Part shown: positions 36,607 through 44,371 of the stretch, one piece after another
How positions within the stretch are numbered: position 1 is the stretch's first letter
Layout: each line of letters opens with the position of its first letter
Assembly: GCA_022821685.1 (NCBI GenBank)
Contig: JAJEDD010000003.1
Span: forward strand, 1-64,000
Direction: 5' to 3'
DNA from: Acidimicrobiia bacterium
GTDB taxonomy: Bacteria; Actinomycetota; Acidimicrobiia; Acidimicrobiales; Aldehydirespiratoraceae
Length of the DNA stretch: 64,000 nt
Made by a program: the position numbers and the translations under genes
The notes under the pieces: model-generated
Database searches by the model: none
Seen by the model: the letters and a program-made list of their open reading frames with translations, nothing else
What the model was told of the DNA's origin: nothing

Positions 36607-37674
36607 GTGGCCAACAGCCGCTCGACCATCAAAGACATCGCACGGGTGACGGGAGTATCGGTGGCCACTGTCAGCCGCGCCCTGCGCGACCTGCCCTACG
36701 TGGCGCCGGAGACCCGCTCCAGAGTGGTGGAGGCGGCGGCCGAGCTCGAGTACGAGGCCCACCCCCAGGCCTCCCGGCTGGCGTCGGGACGGACCTGGAC
36801 CATCGGGGTGGCGGCCCCCCAGTTCGGGACGTGGTTCCCGTTCCGGGCCCTGGGCGGCATCAACTCGGTGCTCGCCGGGGCCGGCTACGACGTGCTGATC
36901 TACCTGATGAGCGGCCCCGGCGACCGGCAGCGCTTTTTGGCCGACGCCCGCTCGTTCTGTCGGCGGGTGGACGGCATTGTCCTCATCGACACCCTCGTCA
37001 GCGCCGAGGGTGACTCCGCTGCGGCGTTCTTCGACCGGCCGGTGGTGGCGCTGGGCGAACAGCTCGATGGCGCCTCGTCGATCACTATCGACAACAGGGG
37101 GGCGGCGCGGCGCGCCGTCGAGCACCTCATCGGGCTGGGACATGAGCGCATCGGCCTGGTATCGGGACCGAATCCGCCGGACCTGCCCACTCCGATCCCC
37201 GAACAGCGCCGCCTCGGCTATGGGGACGCGCTCCGAGCCGCCGGGCTGACGCTGGACCCCGGGCTGACAGCCAGCGGCGAATGGACCGCGGCCGGCGGCG
37301 CAACCGCGCTGGCGCGGCTGCTCGACCGCCCCACACCGCCCACCGCGGTGTTCTGCATGTCTGACCAGATGGCCTTCGGGGTGCTGCGGGCGGCCGCCAA
37401 GCGAGGTCTGGCCGTGCCTGGCGACCTCTCGGTGATCGGCATCGACGACCACGACCTGGCCGGGGCCCTGGGGCTCACCACCATGCGTCAGGCAGTGGAG
37501 GAGATGGGAGTCCGTGCCGCGGAGACCGTGCTGGCGCTGATCGACGGCGAGCTCCCGTCGGGCACCACCTGGGATGTGCCCCTGATGGAGCGCGAGACCA
37601 CCGGCGCGCCGGGGCCCGAGCGGCCCGTGAGCGAAGCGAACAGGAGCGGGGATTACCGCTCATTGGGGGGTTGA
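36607..37674 (+). CDS. LacI-family transcriptional regulator of the sugar ABC regulon
   Basis: A 355-residue repressor. The N-terminal helix-turn-helix is TIKDIARVTGVSVATVSRAL, followed by the hinge YEAHPQASRLASGRTWTIGV and a periplasmic-binding-protein-like sensor (GHERIGLVSGP, MSDQMAFGVLRAA, SVIGIDDHDLAG). It starts with GTG at 36607. The last 20 residues (from GPERPVSEANRSG) are encoded by a fragment of the dispersed intergenic repeat, so the natural C-terminus was extended or replaced. It lies directly upstream of the transporter genes; three LacI-type palindromes in the area are its probable operators. Confidence 0.92.
   Translation: MANSRSTIKDIARVTGVSVATVSRALRDLPYVAPETRSRVVEAAAELEYEAHPQASRLASGRTWTIGVAAPQFGTWFPFRALGGINSVLAGAGYDVLIYLMSGPGDRQRFLADARSFCRRVDGIVLIDTLVSAEGDSAAAFFDRPVVALGEQLDGASSITIDNRGAARRAVEHLIGLGHERIGLVSGPNPPDLPTPIPEQRRLGYGDALRAAGLTLDPGLTASGEWTAAGGATALARLLDRPTPPTAVFCMSDQMAFGVLRAAAKRGLAVPGDLSVIGIDDHDLAGALGLTTMRQAVEEMGVRAAETVLALIDGELPSGTTWDVPLMERETTGAPGPERPVSEANRSGDYRSLGG
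37616..37655 (-). repeat. dispersed repeat fragment (copy E) inside the lacI 3' end
   Basis: Read on the minus strand this segment gives CCCGCTCCTGTTCGCTTCGC then TCACGGGCCGCTCGGGC. It matches the core of the intergenic repeat family (CCCGCTCTTGTTCGCTGCGC plus TCACGGGCCGC) with few changes. It lies inside the C-terminal coding part of the LacI gene, where it supplies the last residues. Confidence 0.7.
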
Positions 37675-37720
37675 TTCCGGTTGGGGCGACCGCTACTGTT
37701 CCCGTCCGTAAACGTTTGCA
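37671..37720 (+). promoter_or_regulatory. sugar-ABC promoter with LacI operator
   Basis: TTGATT (37671-37676) and TACTGT (37694-37699), separated by 17 bp, form a good sigma-70-like promoter for the lipoprotein gene. The predicted start of transcription falls at about 37706, directly on the near-palindrome CGTAAACGTTTGCA (37707-37720), a typical LacI-family operator. Repressor binding here would block transcription until the sugar is present. GGGAGG follows about 10 bp before the ATG. Confidence 0.75.
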
Positions 37721-37739
37721 TCCCTGGGAGGGACACATT

Positions 37740-39371
37740 ATGAGAAAGCATTCGCGCCTCTGGCTGATCCTCGGAGCGCTGTTGTCGTTCGCCCTAGTGG
37801 CGGTGGCCTGCGGCGACGACGATGAGCCAGCGGTGGACACCGCCGCCGCCGATGCAGCCGCCGCCGCTCAGGCCGACGCCGCCGAGGCTCAAGCCGAGGC
37901 CGACGCGGCCCAGGCTGAGGCCGACGCCGCTCTGGCCGAGGCTGAAGCGGCTGCTGCCGCGGTTGCCGCCGCTCAGGCCGATGCCGACGCGGCTGCCGCC
38001 ATGGCAGCCGAGGCCGAAGCGGCCCTGGCCGCAGCTCTCGCCGAGGGCGAGGGAGCGGTGGACCCCGAAGCCATGGCCGAGCTCGAGGCACAGCTGGCCG
38101 AGGCCGAGATGGCGGCCGACGAGGCCGCTGCCGCGGCAGCCGCGGCCGAGGCCGAGCAGATGGAGCGGAGCCTGGCGGGCCTCGTGGTCACCATCCTCGG
38201 TCCCGAGACCGGCGCCGAGGCCGACGGCTTCGTGGCCGCCTTCGAGCCGCTGCGGGAGCGCACCGGGATCGTGGTGCGATACTCCGGCACCCGCGACGCC
38301 ACCACCGAGCTCAACCTGGCGGTCGAGGCCGGCGACCCGCCCGACATCGCCATCATCCCGCAGCCTGGCCGCATCCTGCAGTTCGGCCAGTCCGGCGACG
38401 CGGTGGCCATTCCGCAGGCCGCTCTCGACCGGATCGGCGGGTCCTACGACCAGTTCTGGTTCGATCTTGCCACCACCGACGGCAACGTCTACGGCGTGCC
38501 CAACAAGGGCGACGTGAAGAGCCTGGTGTGGTACAGCCCCGCCGGCTTCGACGCGGCCGGCTACGCCATCCCCAACACCTGGGCCGAGCTCGAGGCGCTG
38601 ATGGAGCAGATGAAGGCCGACGGCAACACCCCGTGGTGCGTGGGCATCGAGTCCGGCGCAGCCACCGGCTGGGCCTTCACCGACTGGATGGAGGACATGA
38701 TGCTGCGCCTCCACGGCCCCGAGGTCTATGACCAGTGGGTGTCCCACGAGATCCCCTTCAACGATCCCCGGGTGATCGAGGTGGCCGAGTTCGTCGGCGA
38801 CATCTGGTTCACCGAGGGCAACGTGAGCGGCGGACGCGACCTGATCTCGCAGCGCAGCTTCCGCGAGATGGCGGCCGCCCACCTCAACGGCGAGTGCATG
38901 ATGCACCGTCAGGCCAACTTCGCGGGCGCTCACTACCTCGAGGCCGGCGCCTCCTCGCTCGGCCCCGATGGCGACGTGAACGTGTTCTACCTGCCGACGG
39001 TCAGCGACGACTACGGCACGGTGGTGCTCGGCGCCGGCACCCACGCGGTGGCCTTCACCGACAAGCCCGAGACGCTGATCGTGCTGGAGTACATCGGCAC
39101 CGCCGAGTACGCCGACACCCGCATCCTGGCCGACAAGGGCGGCTTCCTGTCGCCCAACCGCGACCACGACACCTCGCTGTACAGCTCGTCGTTCGATCAG
39201 GGTCTCGCCGAGATCCTCGTCAGCGCCGATCCGTTCCGCTTCGACGCCTCGGACCTGATGCCGGGCGAGGTCGGAGCGGGCGAGTTCTGGCGGTCGGGCA
39301 CCGACTACGTGTCGGGCTCCAAGACCGCGGCGGAGTTCGCCGAGGACACCGAGGACGCCTGGCCGTCCTGA
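37740..39371 (+). CDS. ABC sugar transporter substrate-binding lipoprotein with Ala-rich coiled-coil stalk
   Basis: A 543-residue lipoprotein. The signal peptide RLWLILGALLSFALVAVAC ends in a lipobox Cys followed by GDDDEP. Residues about 30-140 are almost entirely Ala, Glu, Asp and Gln in heptad-like order (for example AEADAAQAEADAALAEAEA), predicting a long helical coiled-coil. The rest (VVTILGPETGAEADGF onward) is an extracellular solute-binding domain of the sugar class (YGVPNKGDVKSLVWYSPAGF). Such a stalk of about 110 residues is unusual for this family. The start is ATG 37740, preceded by a ribosome-binding site. A stem-loop after the stop separates it from the permease genes. Confidence 0.9.
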   Translation: MRKHSRLWLILGALLSFALVAVACGDDDEPAVDTAAADAAAAAQADAAEAQAEADAAQAEADAALAEAEAAAAAVAAAQADADAAAAMAAEAEAALAAALAEGEGAVDPEAMAELEAQLAEAEMAADEAAAAAAAAEAEQMERSLAGLVVTILGPETGAEADGFVAAFEPLRERTGIVVRYSGTRDATTELNLAVEAGDPPDIAIIPQPGRILQFGQSGDAVAIPQAALDRIGGSYDQFWFDLATTDGNVYGVPNKGDVKSLVWYSPAGFDAAGYAIPNTWAELEALMEQMKADGNTPWCVGIESGAATGWAFTDWMEDMMLRLHGPEVYDQWVSHEIPFNDPRVIEVAEFVGDIWFTEGNVSGGRDLISQRSFREMAAAHLNGECMMHRQANFAGAHYLEAGASSLGPDGDVNVFYLPTVSDDYGTVVLGAGTHAVAFTDKPETLIVLEYIGTAEYADTRILADKGGFLSPNRDHDTSLYSSSFDQGLAEILVSADPFRFDASDLMPGEVGAGEFWRSGTDYVSGSKTAAEFAEDTEDAWPS

Positions 39372-39386
39372 CAAAGACAACCGATT

Positions 39387-39418
39387 CGGGCCGGGGGCGC
39401 TCAGGCGTCCCCGGCCCG
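39387..39418 (+). terminator. GC-rich stem-loop between binding protein and permease genes
   Basis: CGGGCCGGGG (39387-39396) pairs perfectly with CCCCGGCCCG (39409-39418) around a 12-nt loop, about 16 nt after the lipoprotein stop. There is only a short T tract (GTTC), so it is more likely a partial terminator or 3' RNA-stabilising hairpin that lets the binding protein be made in excess over the permeases. Confidence 0.7.
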
Positions 39419-39489
39419 TTCGGCACAGGGGATGGCCGCCCATTAGCGTGCTGTCCTAGATCGCAGCTGCCCGCAGACCAGGGGGGTCC

Positions 39490-41112
39490 GTGGCCCAGTT
39501 CGTAACCATGCTCGTGAGCGTCGCCGGGGCGCTGCTGGTGTCCGCGGTGGTGTTCTTCGGTGCGAACCGGGCGGTGGACAGCGTCCACGGCCGCTGGCCC
39601 AACTTCACCGCCTCGGTCGGCGTGATGGCAGGCCTGCTGGCGGGGGCGGTGGTGCAGCACAACCAGTGGCTGCCCCGGGGCCCGGCTGCAATCGGCCCCC
39701 TCAAGGAGGGCTGGCTGCTCATCGTTGCCGGCGGGGTCGCAGGGGCGGCGGCCGGGGCGATAGTCGGCAGGCTGGCCCAGCCGTCGCCGGCCCGGCGCTC
39801 GAATTGGGAGGCCCGCCTGCGACCCTGGGTGTTCGTCGGGCCGGCGTTGGCCTTCGTGGTCGGCGGGCTGGTGCTGCCCGGCCTGCGCACGCTGTTCCTG
39901 TCGTTCAAGAACGGGACCCGGGGCCGAGAGCCCGGCTTCACCTTCGAGCACTACACCGACATCTTCACCGACCGCACCTTCTTCACCTTCGAGGGCTGGA
40001 CGTCGATCTTCACCAGCCGGCTGTTCATAGTCGGGCTGGCCGCGGCGGTGATCGCGGCGGCGGCCGCCTGGGCCAGTTCGTCGCTCATCGTGGGCGGACC
40101 GGCGCGGGTGATGGCGGCCGGCAGGCTGCTGCGGGGCCTCAAGATCGCGGCGGTGGTGCTGGTCGCCGCGGTGGCAGTGGCGTTCATCGAGTCGCTGGTG
40201 CGCGAGCCCAACCGCTCCGGGATCATGGACGTGCTCACCGTGATTGTGTCGAGCCGAGTCACGCTGTGGATCGCGGTGCTGGCCGCCGCGGCGATCCTGA
40301 CCGCCTGGCTGGCGGCTCGGGCCCGCGGCCGCGAGGTGGAGCTCGACTGGGGCTCGCCCGCGGCGTCGTCGATGGTGGTGGTGGCCCTCATCCTGATCGT
40401 GTTCGGGGCGCTTTCCACGCTGCGGGGCGTGGTCTGGAACAACATCTGGTGGGTGGTGACGGTGGCCGGGCTGTCCACCGTGTTCGGCCTGCTGCTGGCC
40501 GTGCTGGCCGAGCGGGCCCGGGGCGAGCGGATCGGCAAGACCCTGATCTTCATGCCCATGGCCATCTCGATGGTCGGAGCGGCCGTCATCTGGGACTTCA
40601 TGTACGAGGTGCAGCCCACCGGCAACCAGACCGGGCTGTTCAACGCCGTGCTGCAGGGGCTCGGGTTCACCACCCGCGGCTTCTTCATCAACGCCACCAT
40701 GATCCCCTGGAACAACTTCTGGATCATGTTCATCATGGTGTGGATCCAGACCGGCTTCGCCATGGTGGTGCTGGCCGCCGCCATCCGGGCCGTGCCCGAG
40801 GAGCTCACCGAGGCGGCCGAGGTAGACGGGGCCAGCCGGGCGCAGGTCTTCTGGCGGGTGGTGATCCCCCAGATCAGGCCCACCATCATCGTGGTGGTCA
40901 CCACCCTGGTGGTGATCGTCACCAAGGTCTTCGACCTGGTCAAGGCCACCACCAACGGCGCCAACCGCACCAACGTGCTGGCCAACGAGATGTTCGATCA
41001 ATTGCGCGACCGCAACTTCACCTCCAGCAGCGCCTTCGCGGTGGTGCTGTTCGCGCTTGTGCTGCCGGTGATGGTGTACAACATCCGGCGGCTCCAGCGG
41101 GAGTTCAGATGA
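39490..41112 (+). CDS. ABC sugar transporter permease (MalF-like), with extended N-terminus
   Basis: A 540-residue inner-membrane permease. The C-terminal ~280 residues form the normal permease fold with the EAA loop EELTEAAEVDGASRAQVFWR that docks the ATPase. The first ~260 residues add several hydrophobic segments (MLVSVAGALLVSAVVFFG, WLLIVAGGVAGAAAGAIVG, LFIVGLAAAVIAAAAAW), making it nearly twice the usual length, somewhat as in MalF or AglF-type proteins. The start is GTG 39490. It partners the second permease 40 bp downstream and the ATPase at 47.4-48.6 kb. Confidence 0.92.
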   Translation: MAQFVTMLVSVAGALLVSAVVFFGANRAVDSVHGRWPNFTASVGVMAGLLAGAVVQHNQWLPRGPAAIGPLKEGWLLIVAGGVAGAAAGAIVGRLAQPSPARRSNWEARLRPWVFVGPALAFVVGGLVLPGLRTLFLSFKNGTRGREPGFTFEHYTDIFTDRTFFTFEGWTSIFTSRLFIVGLAAAVIAAAAAWASSSLIVGGPARVMAAGRLLRGLKIAAVVLVAAVAVAFIESLVREPNRSGIMDVLTVIVSSRVTLWIAVLAAAAILTAWLAARARGREVELDWGSPAASSMVVVALILIVFGALSTLRGVVWNNIWWVVTVAGLSTVFGLLLAVLAERARGERIGKTLIFMPMAISMVGAAVIWDFMYEVQPTGNQTGLFNAVLQGLGFTTRGFFINATMIPWNNFWIMFIMVWIQTGFAMVVLAAAIRAVPEELTEAAEVDGASRAQVFWRVVIPQIRPTIIVVVTTLVVIVTKVFDLVKATTNGANRTNVLANEMFDQLRDRNFTSSSAFAVVLFALVLPVMVYNIRRLQREFR

Positions 41113-41152
41113 TGCCGGCGCGCCGCCCACCCGCTCGGCCTCTAGGACGGCT

Positions 41153-42088
41153 GTGACCTCCCCGCAGACGGCCCTGATGCCCACCGGGCAGCGGCTGCGG
41201 CGCCTGGCCGCGGAGGTGCCCACCTGGGTGATGTGGCTGATCGTGGTGGTGTGGACGGTGCCCACCTTCGGGCTGTTCGTGTCGTCGTTCCGCAAGGTGC
41301 GCGACATCGACTCGTCGGGATGGTGGACCGCCTGGAACGACCTCGACAACCTGACCCTGCAGAACTACCGCGACATCTTCCGCGACACCACGGCCCAGCC
41401 GTCGATGTGGGAGTTCGCCCTCAACTCGGTGGCCATCGTGGTGCCGGCCACCGTCATCCCCATCGCGGTGGCGGCCTTCGCGGCCTACGGGTTCGCCTGG
41501 ATGGAGTTCCGGGGGCGCAACTGGCTGTTCATCGGGCTGGTCTCGATGATCGCACTGCCCAACCAGATGGCCTTCGTGCCGCTGCTGCAGCTGTTCAACA
41601 ACGGCGCCCGGTTCACCGTGCCCGGCCTGGACTGGACCTTCGTGCTGATCCCCGACCTGGGGATCGGCAACACCGCGGCCGCGGTCTGGCTCACCCACAC
41701 CGCCTTCGGGCTGCCGCTGGCCGTGCTGTTGCTGCACAACTTTGTGAGCCAGCTGCCCCGCGACATCTTCGAGGCGGCCCGCATCGACGGGGCCAGCCAC
41801 TTCACCATCTTCTGGCGGCTGGTGGTGCCGCTGGCCCGGCCCGCGCTGGCCGCCTTCGCGGTGTTCCAGTTCCTGTGGACCTGGAACGACTACCTGATCG
41901 CCTCGGTGTTCCTCAACGACAACGAGCCGATGACCATCGCGCTGGTCAACCTGGTGGGGGAGCGGGGCTCCAACTTCCAGCTGCGCTTCGCCTCTGCGTT
42001 CGTGATCATGGTGGTGCCGCTGATCGTGTTCTTCAGCCTCCAGCGCCACTTCGTGCGCGGCCTGCTGGCCGGCTCCGTCAAGGGCTAA
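41153..42088 (+). CDS. ABC sugar transporter permease (MalG-like)
   Basis: A 311-residue permease with six predicted transmembrane helices (first WVMWLIVVVWTVPTFGLFV). The EAA motif is FEAARIDGASHFTIFWRLVVP. The ending FVRGLLAGSVKG is the typical MalG/sugar-permease C-terminus. The start is GTG 41153, 40 bp after the first permease. Together with the lipoprotein and the distant ATPase it completes a CUT1-type sugar importer, probably for alpha-glucosides given the GH13 gene nearby. Confidence 0.94.
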   Translation: MTSPQTALMPTGQRLRRLAAEVPTWVMWLIVVVWTVPTFGLFVSSFRKVRDIDSSGWWTAWNDLDNLTLQNYRDIFRDTTAQPSMWEFALNSVAIVVPATVIPIAVAAFAAYGFAWMEFRGRNWLFIGLVSMIALPNQMAFVPLLQLFNNGARFTVPGLDWTFVLIPDLGIGNTAAAVWLTHTAFGLPLAVLLLHNFVSQLPRDIFEAARIDGASHFTIFWRLVVPLARPALAAFAVFQFLWTWNDYLIASVFLNDNEPMTIALVNLVGERGSNFQLRFASAFVIMVVPLIVFFSLQRHFVRGLLAGSVKG

Positions 42089-42146
42089 ATCACTTCGGCC
42101 AGCGGTTCGGGCAGCAATGTGAAGGGCTGATACACCTCGGCGCGGA
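42085..42146 (-). pseudogene. possible C-terminal scrap of a Gfo/Idh oxidoreductase gene
   Basis: Directly after the stop of the Gfo/Idh gene, the minus strand reads VRAEVYQPFTLLPEPLAEVI then TAG. This closely imitates the end of the intact gene (GRPVPLAEVV) and includes the near-identical string ACTTCGGCCAGCGG versus ACCTCGGCCAGCGG. It looks like the tail of a related, deleted copy. It is short, so chance cannot be ruled out. Confidence 0.4.
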
Positions 42147-43232
42147 CTAGACCACCTCGGCCAGCGGCACCGGGCGGCCGGCGTCTATCGAGCGGATCCC
42201 GGCCGCGCCCATCGCCACCGACGTCAGGCCCGCCTCCAGGCTCGCTTGCGTCGAAGCCCGCCGGGCCTCCGTATCCAGAGTGAGCACCGCCTCCAGGAAG
42301 TGCTGATGCTCCACGAAGCTGGAGCCGTGGTGCAGGCCCTCGTAGGCGGCGGTGCTCGGGGCGTGCACCGTCTCCACGTCGCCGATGTCGTGGACGCCGC
42401 GCCGTCCGATGTGCACCACGTCGGAGGGCACCCGGGCCTCGACCTTGCCGGCGTCGCCCATCACCGCGAACTCCTGCTGATCGTGGGTCGCCTCCGCGAA
42501 CATGCACAGGTCGAGCAGGCCGCGGGCGCCATCGTCGTAGTCGACGATCACGTAGGCGCTGTCGATTATGTCGGGGGTGCGGCCGGCGTAGCTCTCGTCG
42601 AGGTGGTTCACCATCTGGCTGCCCGAGGCGAACACCCGCTCGGGCCGGCCCGGCATCACCAGGTTCATCAGGTCGAAGAAGTGGCAGCACTTCTCCACCA
42701 GGGTGCCGCCGGTGTTGGCCGCGAAGCGGTTCCAGTCGTCGACTTTGGGCAGGAACGGGAAGCGGTGCTCGCGCAGCGACGCCATCCGCACCCGCCCGGC
42801 CGCGCCGGCGCGGACCTCGTCGATCAGGCGGGCGAACGGCGCCATGTAGCGGTACTCGAGCCCGACCCAGACCAGCGCATCGTGACCGCCGGCCGCCTGG
42901 AGCACCCTGCGGCAGTCGTCGACGGTGGTGCACAGCGGCTTCTCGACCAGCACATGCACGCCCGTGCCGATCACATCGTCGAGCACCGCGGCGTGGGTCA
43001 GGTTGGGGGTGGCAATCACCACCGCGTCGCATCCGCCCGCGTCCAGCAGGCCGCGATGATCGCTGAACCGCTCCGCCGATGGCGCCAGCGCCGAGGCGGC
43101 GTCGAGCGAGCCCGGATGGGGGTCGGCCAGCGCCACAACCCGGGCGCCCGGCAGGTGCGAGATGTTGGCGATGTGCTCCTGGCCCATCATCCCGGCGCCA
43201 ACAATCCCGTAGCGCACCTCGTCCATGCTCAT
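42147..43232 (-). CDS. Gfo/Idh/MocA family NAD(P)-dependent oxidoreductase
   Basis: A 361-residue oxidoreductase with an N-terminal Rossmann fold (RYGIVGAGMMGQEHI) and the family's catalytic segment VLVEKPLCTTVDDC (EKP motif). The C-terminal substrate domain includes GGTLVEKCCHFFDLMNLV. Members oxidise or reduce inositols, sugars and sugar derivatives. It is transcribed opposite to the permease genes, convergent with them. Flanking scraps at 42,085-42,146 and 43,232-43,303 resemble its own ends, so the locus has undergone duplication. Confidence 0.9.
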   Translation of the reverse strand: MSMDEVRYGIVGAGMMGQEHIANISHLPGARVVALADPHPGSLDAASALAPSAERFSDHRGLLDAGGCDAVVIATPNLTHAAVLDDVIGTGVHVLVEKPLCTTVDDCRRVLQAAGGHDALVWVGLEYRYMAPFARLIDEVRAGAAGRVRMASLREHRFPFLPKVDDWNRFAANTGGTLVEKCCHFFDLMNLVMPGRPERVFASGSQMVNHLDESYAGRTPDIIDSAYVIVDYDDGARGLLDLCMFAEATHDQQEFAVMGDAGKVEARVPSDVVHIGRRGVHDIGDVETVHAPSTAAYEGLHHGSSFVEHQHFLEAVLTLDTEARRASTQASLEAGLTSVAMGAAGIRSIDAGRPVPLAEVV

Positions 43233-43303
43233 CAGAGCTGCCTCTGCATCACGGACGCCAACCCGAGCCCCGAAATCCCGTAGCGCACCTGGTCCATGCT
43301 CAT
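43232..43303 (-). pseudogene. duplicated 5' end of the Gfo/Idh gene (23-codon ORF)
   Basis: The 33 bases at 43274-43306 repeat 43203-43235 (start region of the intact gene) with two mismatches. The copy encodes MSMDQVRYGISGLGLASVM then QRQL and stops at TGA, which overlaps the ATG of the real gene (TGATG). It is either the remnant of a deleted paralogue's start or a leader ORF translationally coupled to the real gene. Confidence 0.55.
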
Positions 43304-43377
43304 CGGACCGGCCCGACGCAGCCGTCTGGGGAGGGTGGCGCCATCGGGGGTTGGCCTCTCACCGATAGCATTGCCGG

Positions 43378-44283
43378 GTGCAGGTCGGGCTCATAGACCC
43401 CCATCGTCGCCCGTTGGGCGGCGATTTCCAAGTGGGGCCGCTGGGGGTGGGCTGCTGGCGCTTCGTGGCCCGTCCCGACGAGGAGCTGCGGGCGGTCCTC
43501 GAAGCCGGGCTCGACCTCGGAATGAACCTGGTCGACACCGCCGACATCTACGGGCTCGGCTGGGGCGGCACCGCCCGGGGCGAGGCCGAGGAGAACCTGG
43601 GCCGCATCCTGGCGGCCGCGCCGGCTTTGCGCGACCGCATGGTGCTGGCCACCAAGGGCGGGATTCTCCCCGGCATCCCCTACAACTCGGGACGCGACGC
43701 GATCACCGAGGCCTGCGAAGACTCGCTGCGGCGGCTGCGCTGCGACGTGATCGACCTATACCAGATCCATCGTCCCGACATGTTGACCCACCCCGCCGAG
43801 CTGGCCGAAGCGCTCGCCGGCCTGCGCGCCGCCGGCAAGATCCGCGAGGTCGGCGTGTCGAACTTCACGACCAGCCAGCACGAGGCGCTCGCCGCCCATC
43901 TGCCGTTCCCGCTGGCTGCCACCCAGCCCGAGTACTCCGCCGTGCAGCTCGCGCCGCTGCGAGACGGCACCTTCGACCTGTGCATGCAACACGGCGTGGT
44001 GCCGCTGGCCTGGAGTCCGCTGGCGGGGGGACGCCTCGCCGACGGCGGAGACGCCCGGCCCGAGCTGCTCGCAACCCTCGACCGCCTGGCTGAGCGCGAG
44101 GGCGTCGACCGGGCCACCCTGGCGGTGGCCTTCGTGCTGGCCCATCCGGCCAAGCCGGTCGCGCTGCTCGGCACTCAGCGCCCCGAGCGCCTGGCCAGCC
44201 TGGCCCGGGCCGCCGGTGTGCAACTCGACCGCAGCGACGTGTACGACATCATCGAAGCCTCCGAAGGAGTCCGCCTGCCATGA
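43378..44283 (+). CDS. aldo/keto reductase
   Basis: A 301-residue NADPH-dependent AKR (TIM barrel). The catalytic tetrad is visible: Asp and Tyr in VDTADIYG, Lys in VLATKGGI and His in YQIHRPD. The C-terminal cofactor region is PVALLGTQRPERLASLARA. The start is GTG 43378. It lies between the divergent Gfo/Idh gene and a flavin monooxygenase; both flanks suggest a carbohydrate substrate, but none can be named. Confidence 0.92.
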   Translation: MQVGLIDPHRRPLGGDFQVGPLGVGCWRFVARPDEELRAVLEAGLDLGMNLVDTADIYGLGWGGTARGEAEENLGRILAAAPALRDRMVLATKGGILPGIPYNSGRDAITEACEDSLRRLRCDVIDLYQIHRPDMLTHPAELAEALAGLRAAGKIREVGVSNFTTSQHEALAAHLPFPLAATQPEYSAVQLAPLRDGTFDLCMQHGVVPLAWSPLAGGRLADGGDARPELLATLDRLAEREGVDRATLAVAFVLAHPAKPVALLGTQRPERLASLARAAGVQLDRSDVYDIIEASEGVRLP

Positions 44284-44371
44284 CTCGCAACATCCGGTCC
44301 CGCCGGCTCGTCGGCACAATCGATCCGCGGGCGGTTCGGCGAGTCGGCGGCCGCGTGGAGCGCCCTCTCCC

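Noticed and set aside
41120..41150. Possible further repeat end (CCGCTCGGCCTCTAGG) between the permease genes
   Set aside because: Only about 16 bases match the right end of copies A and C; too short to separate from chance.
39220..41349. Long minus-strand open frame opposite the permease genes
   Set aside because: The translation is His/Arg/Gly-rich and without domains; the plus strand encodes real permeases with EAA motifs.
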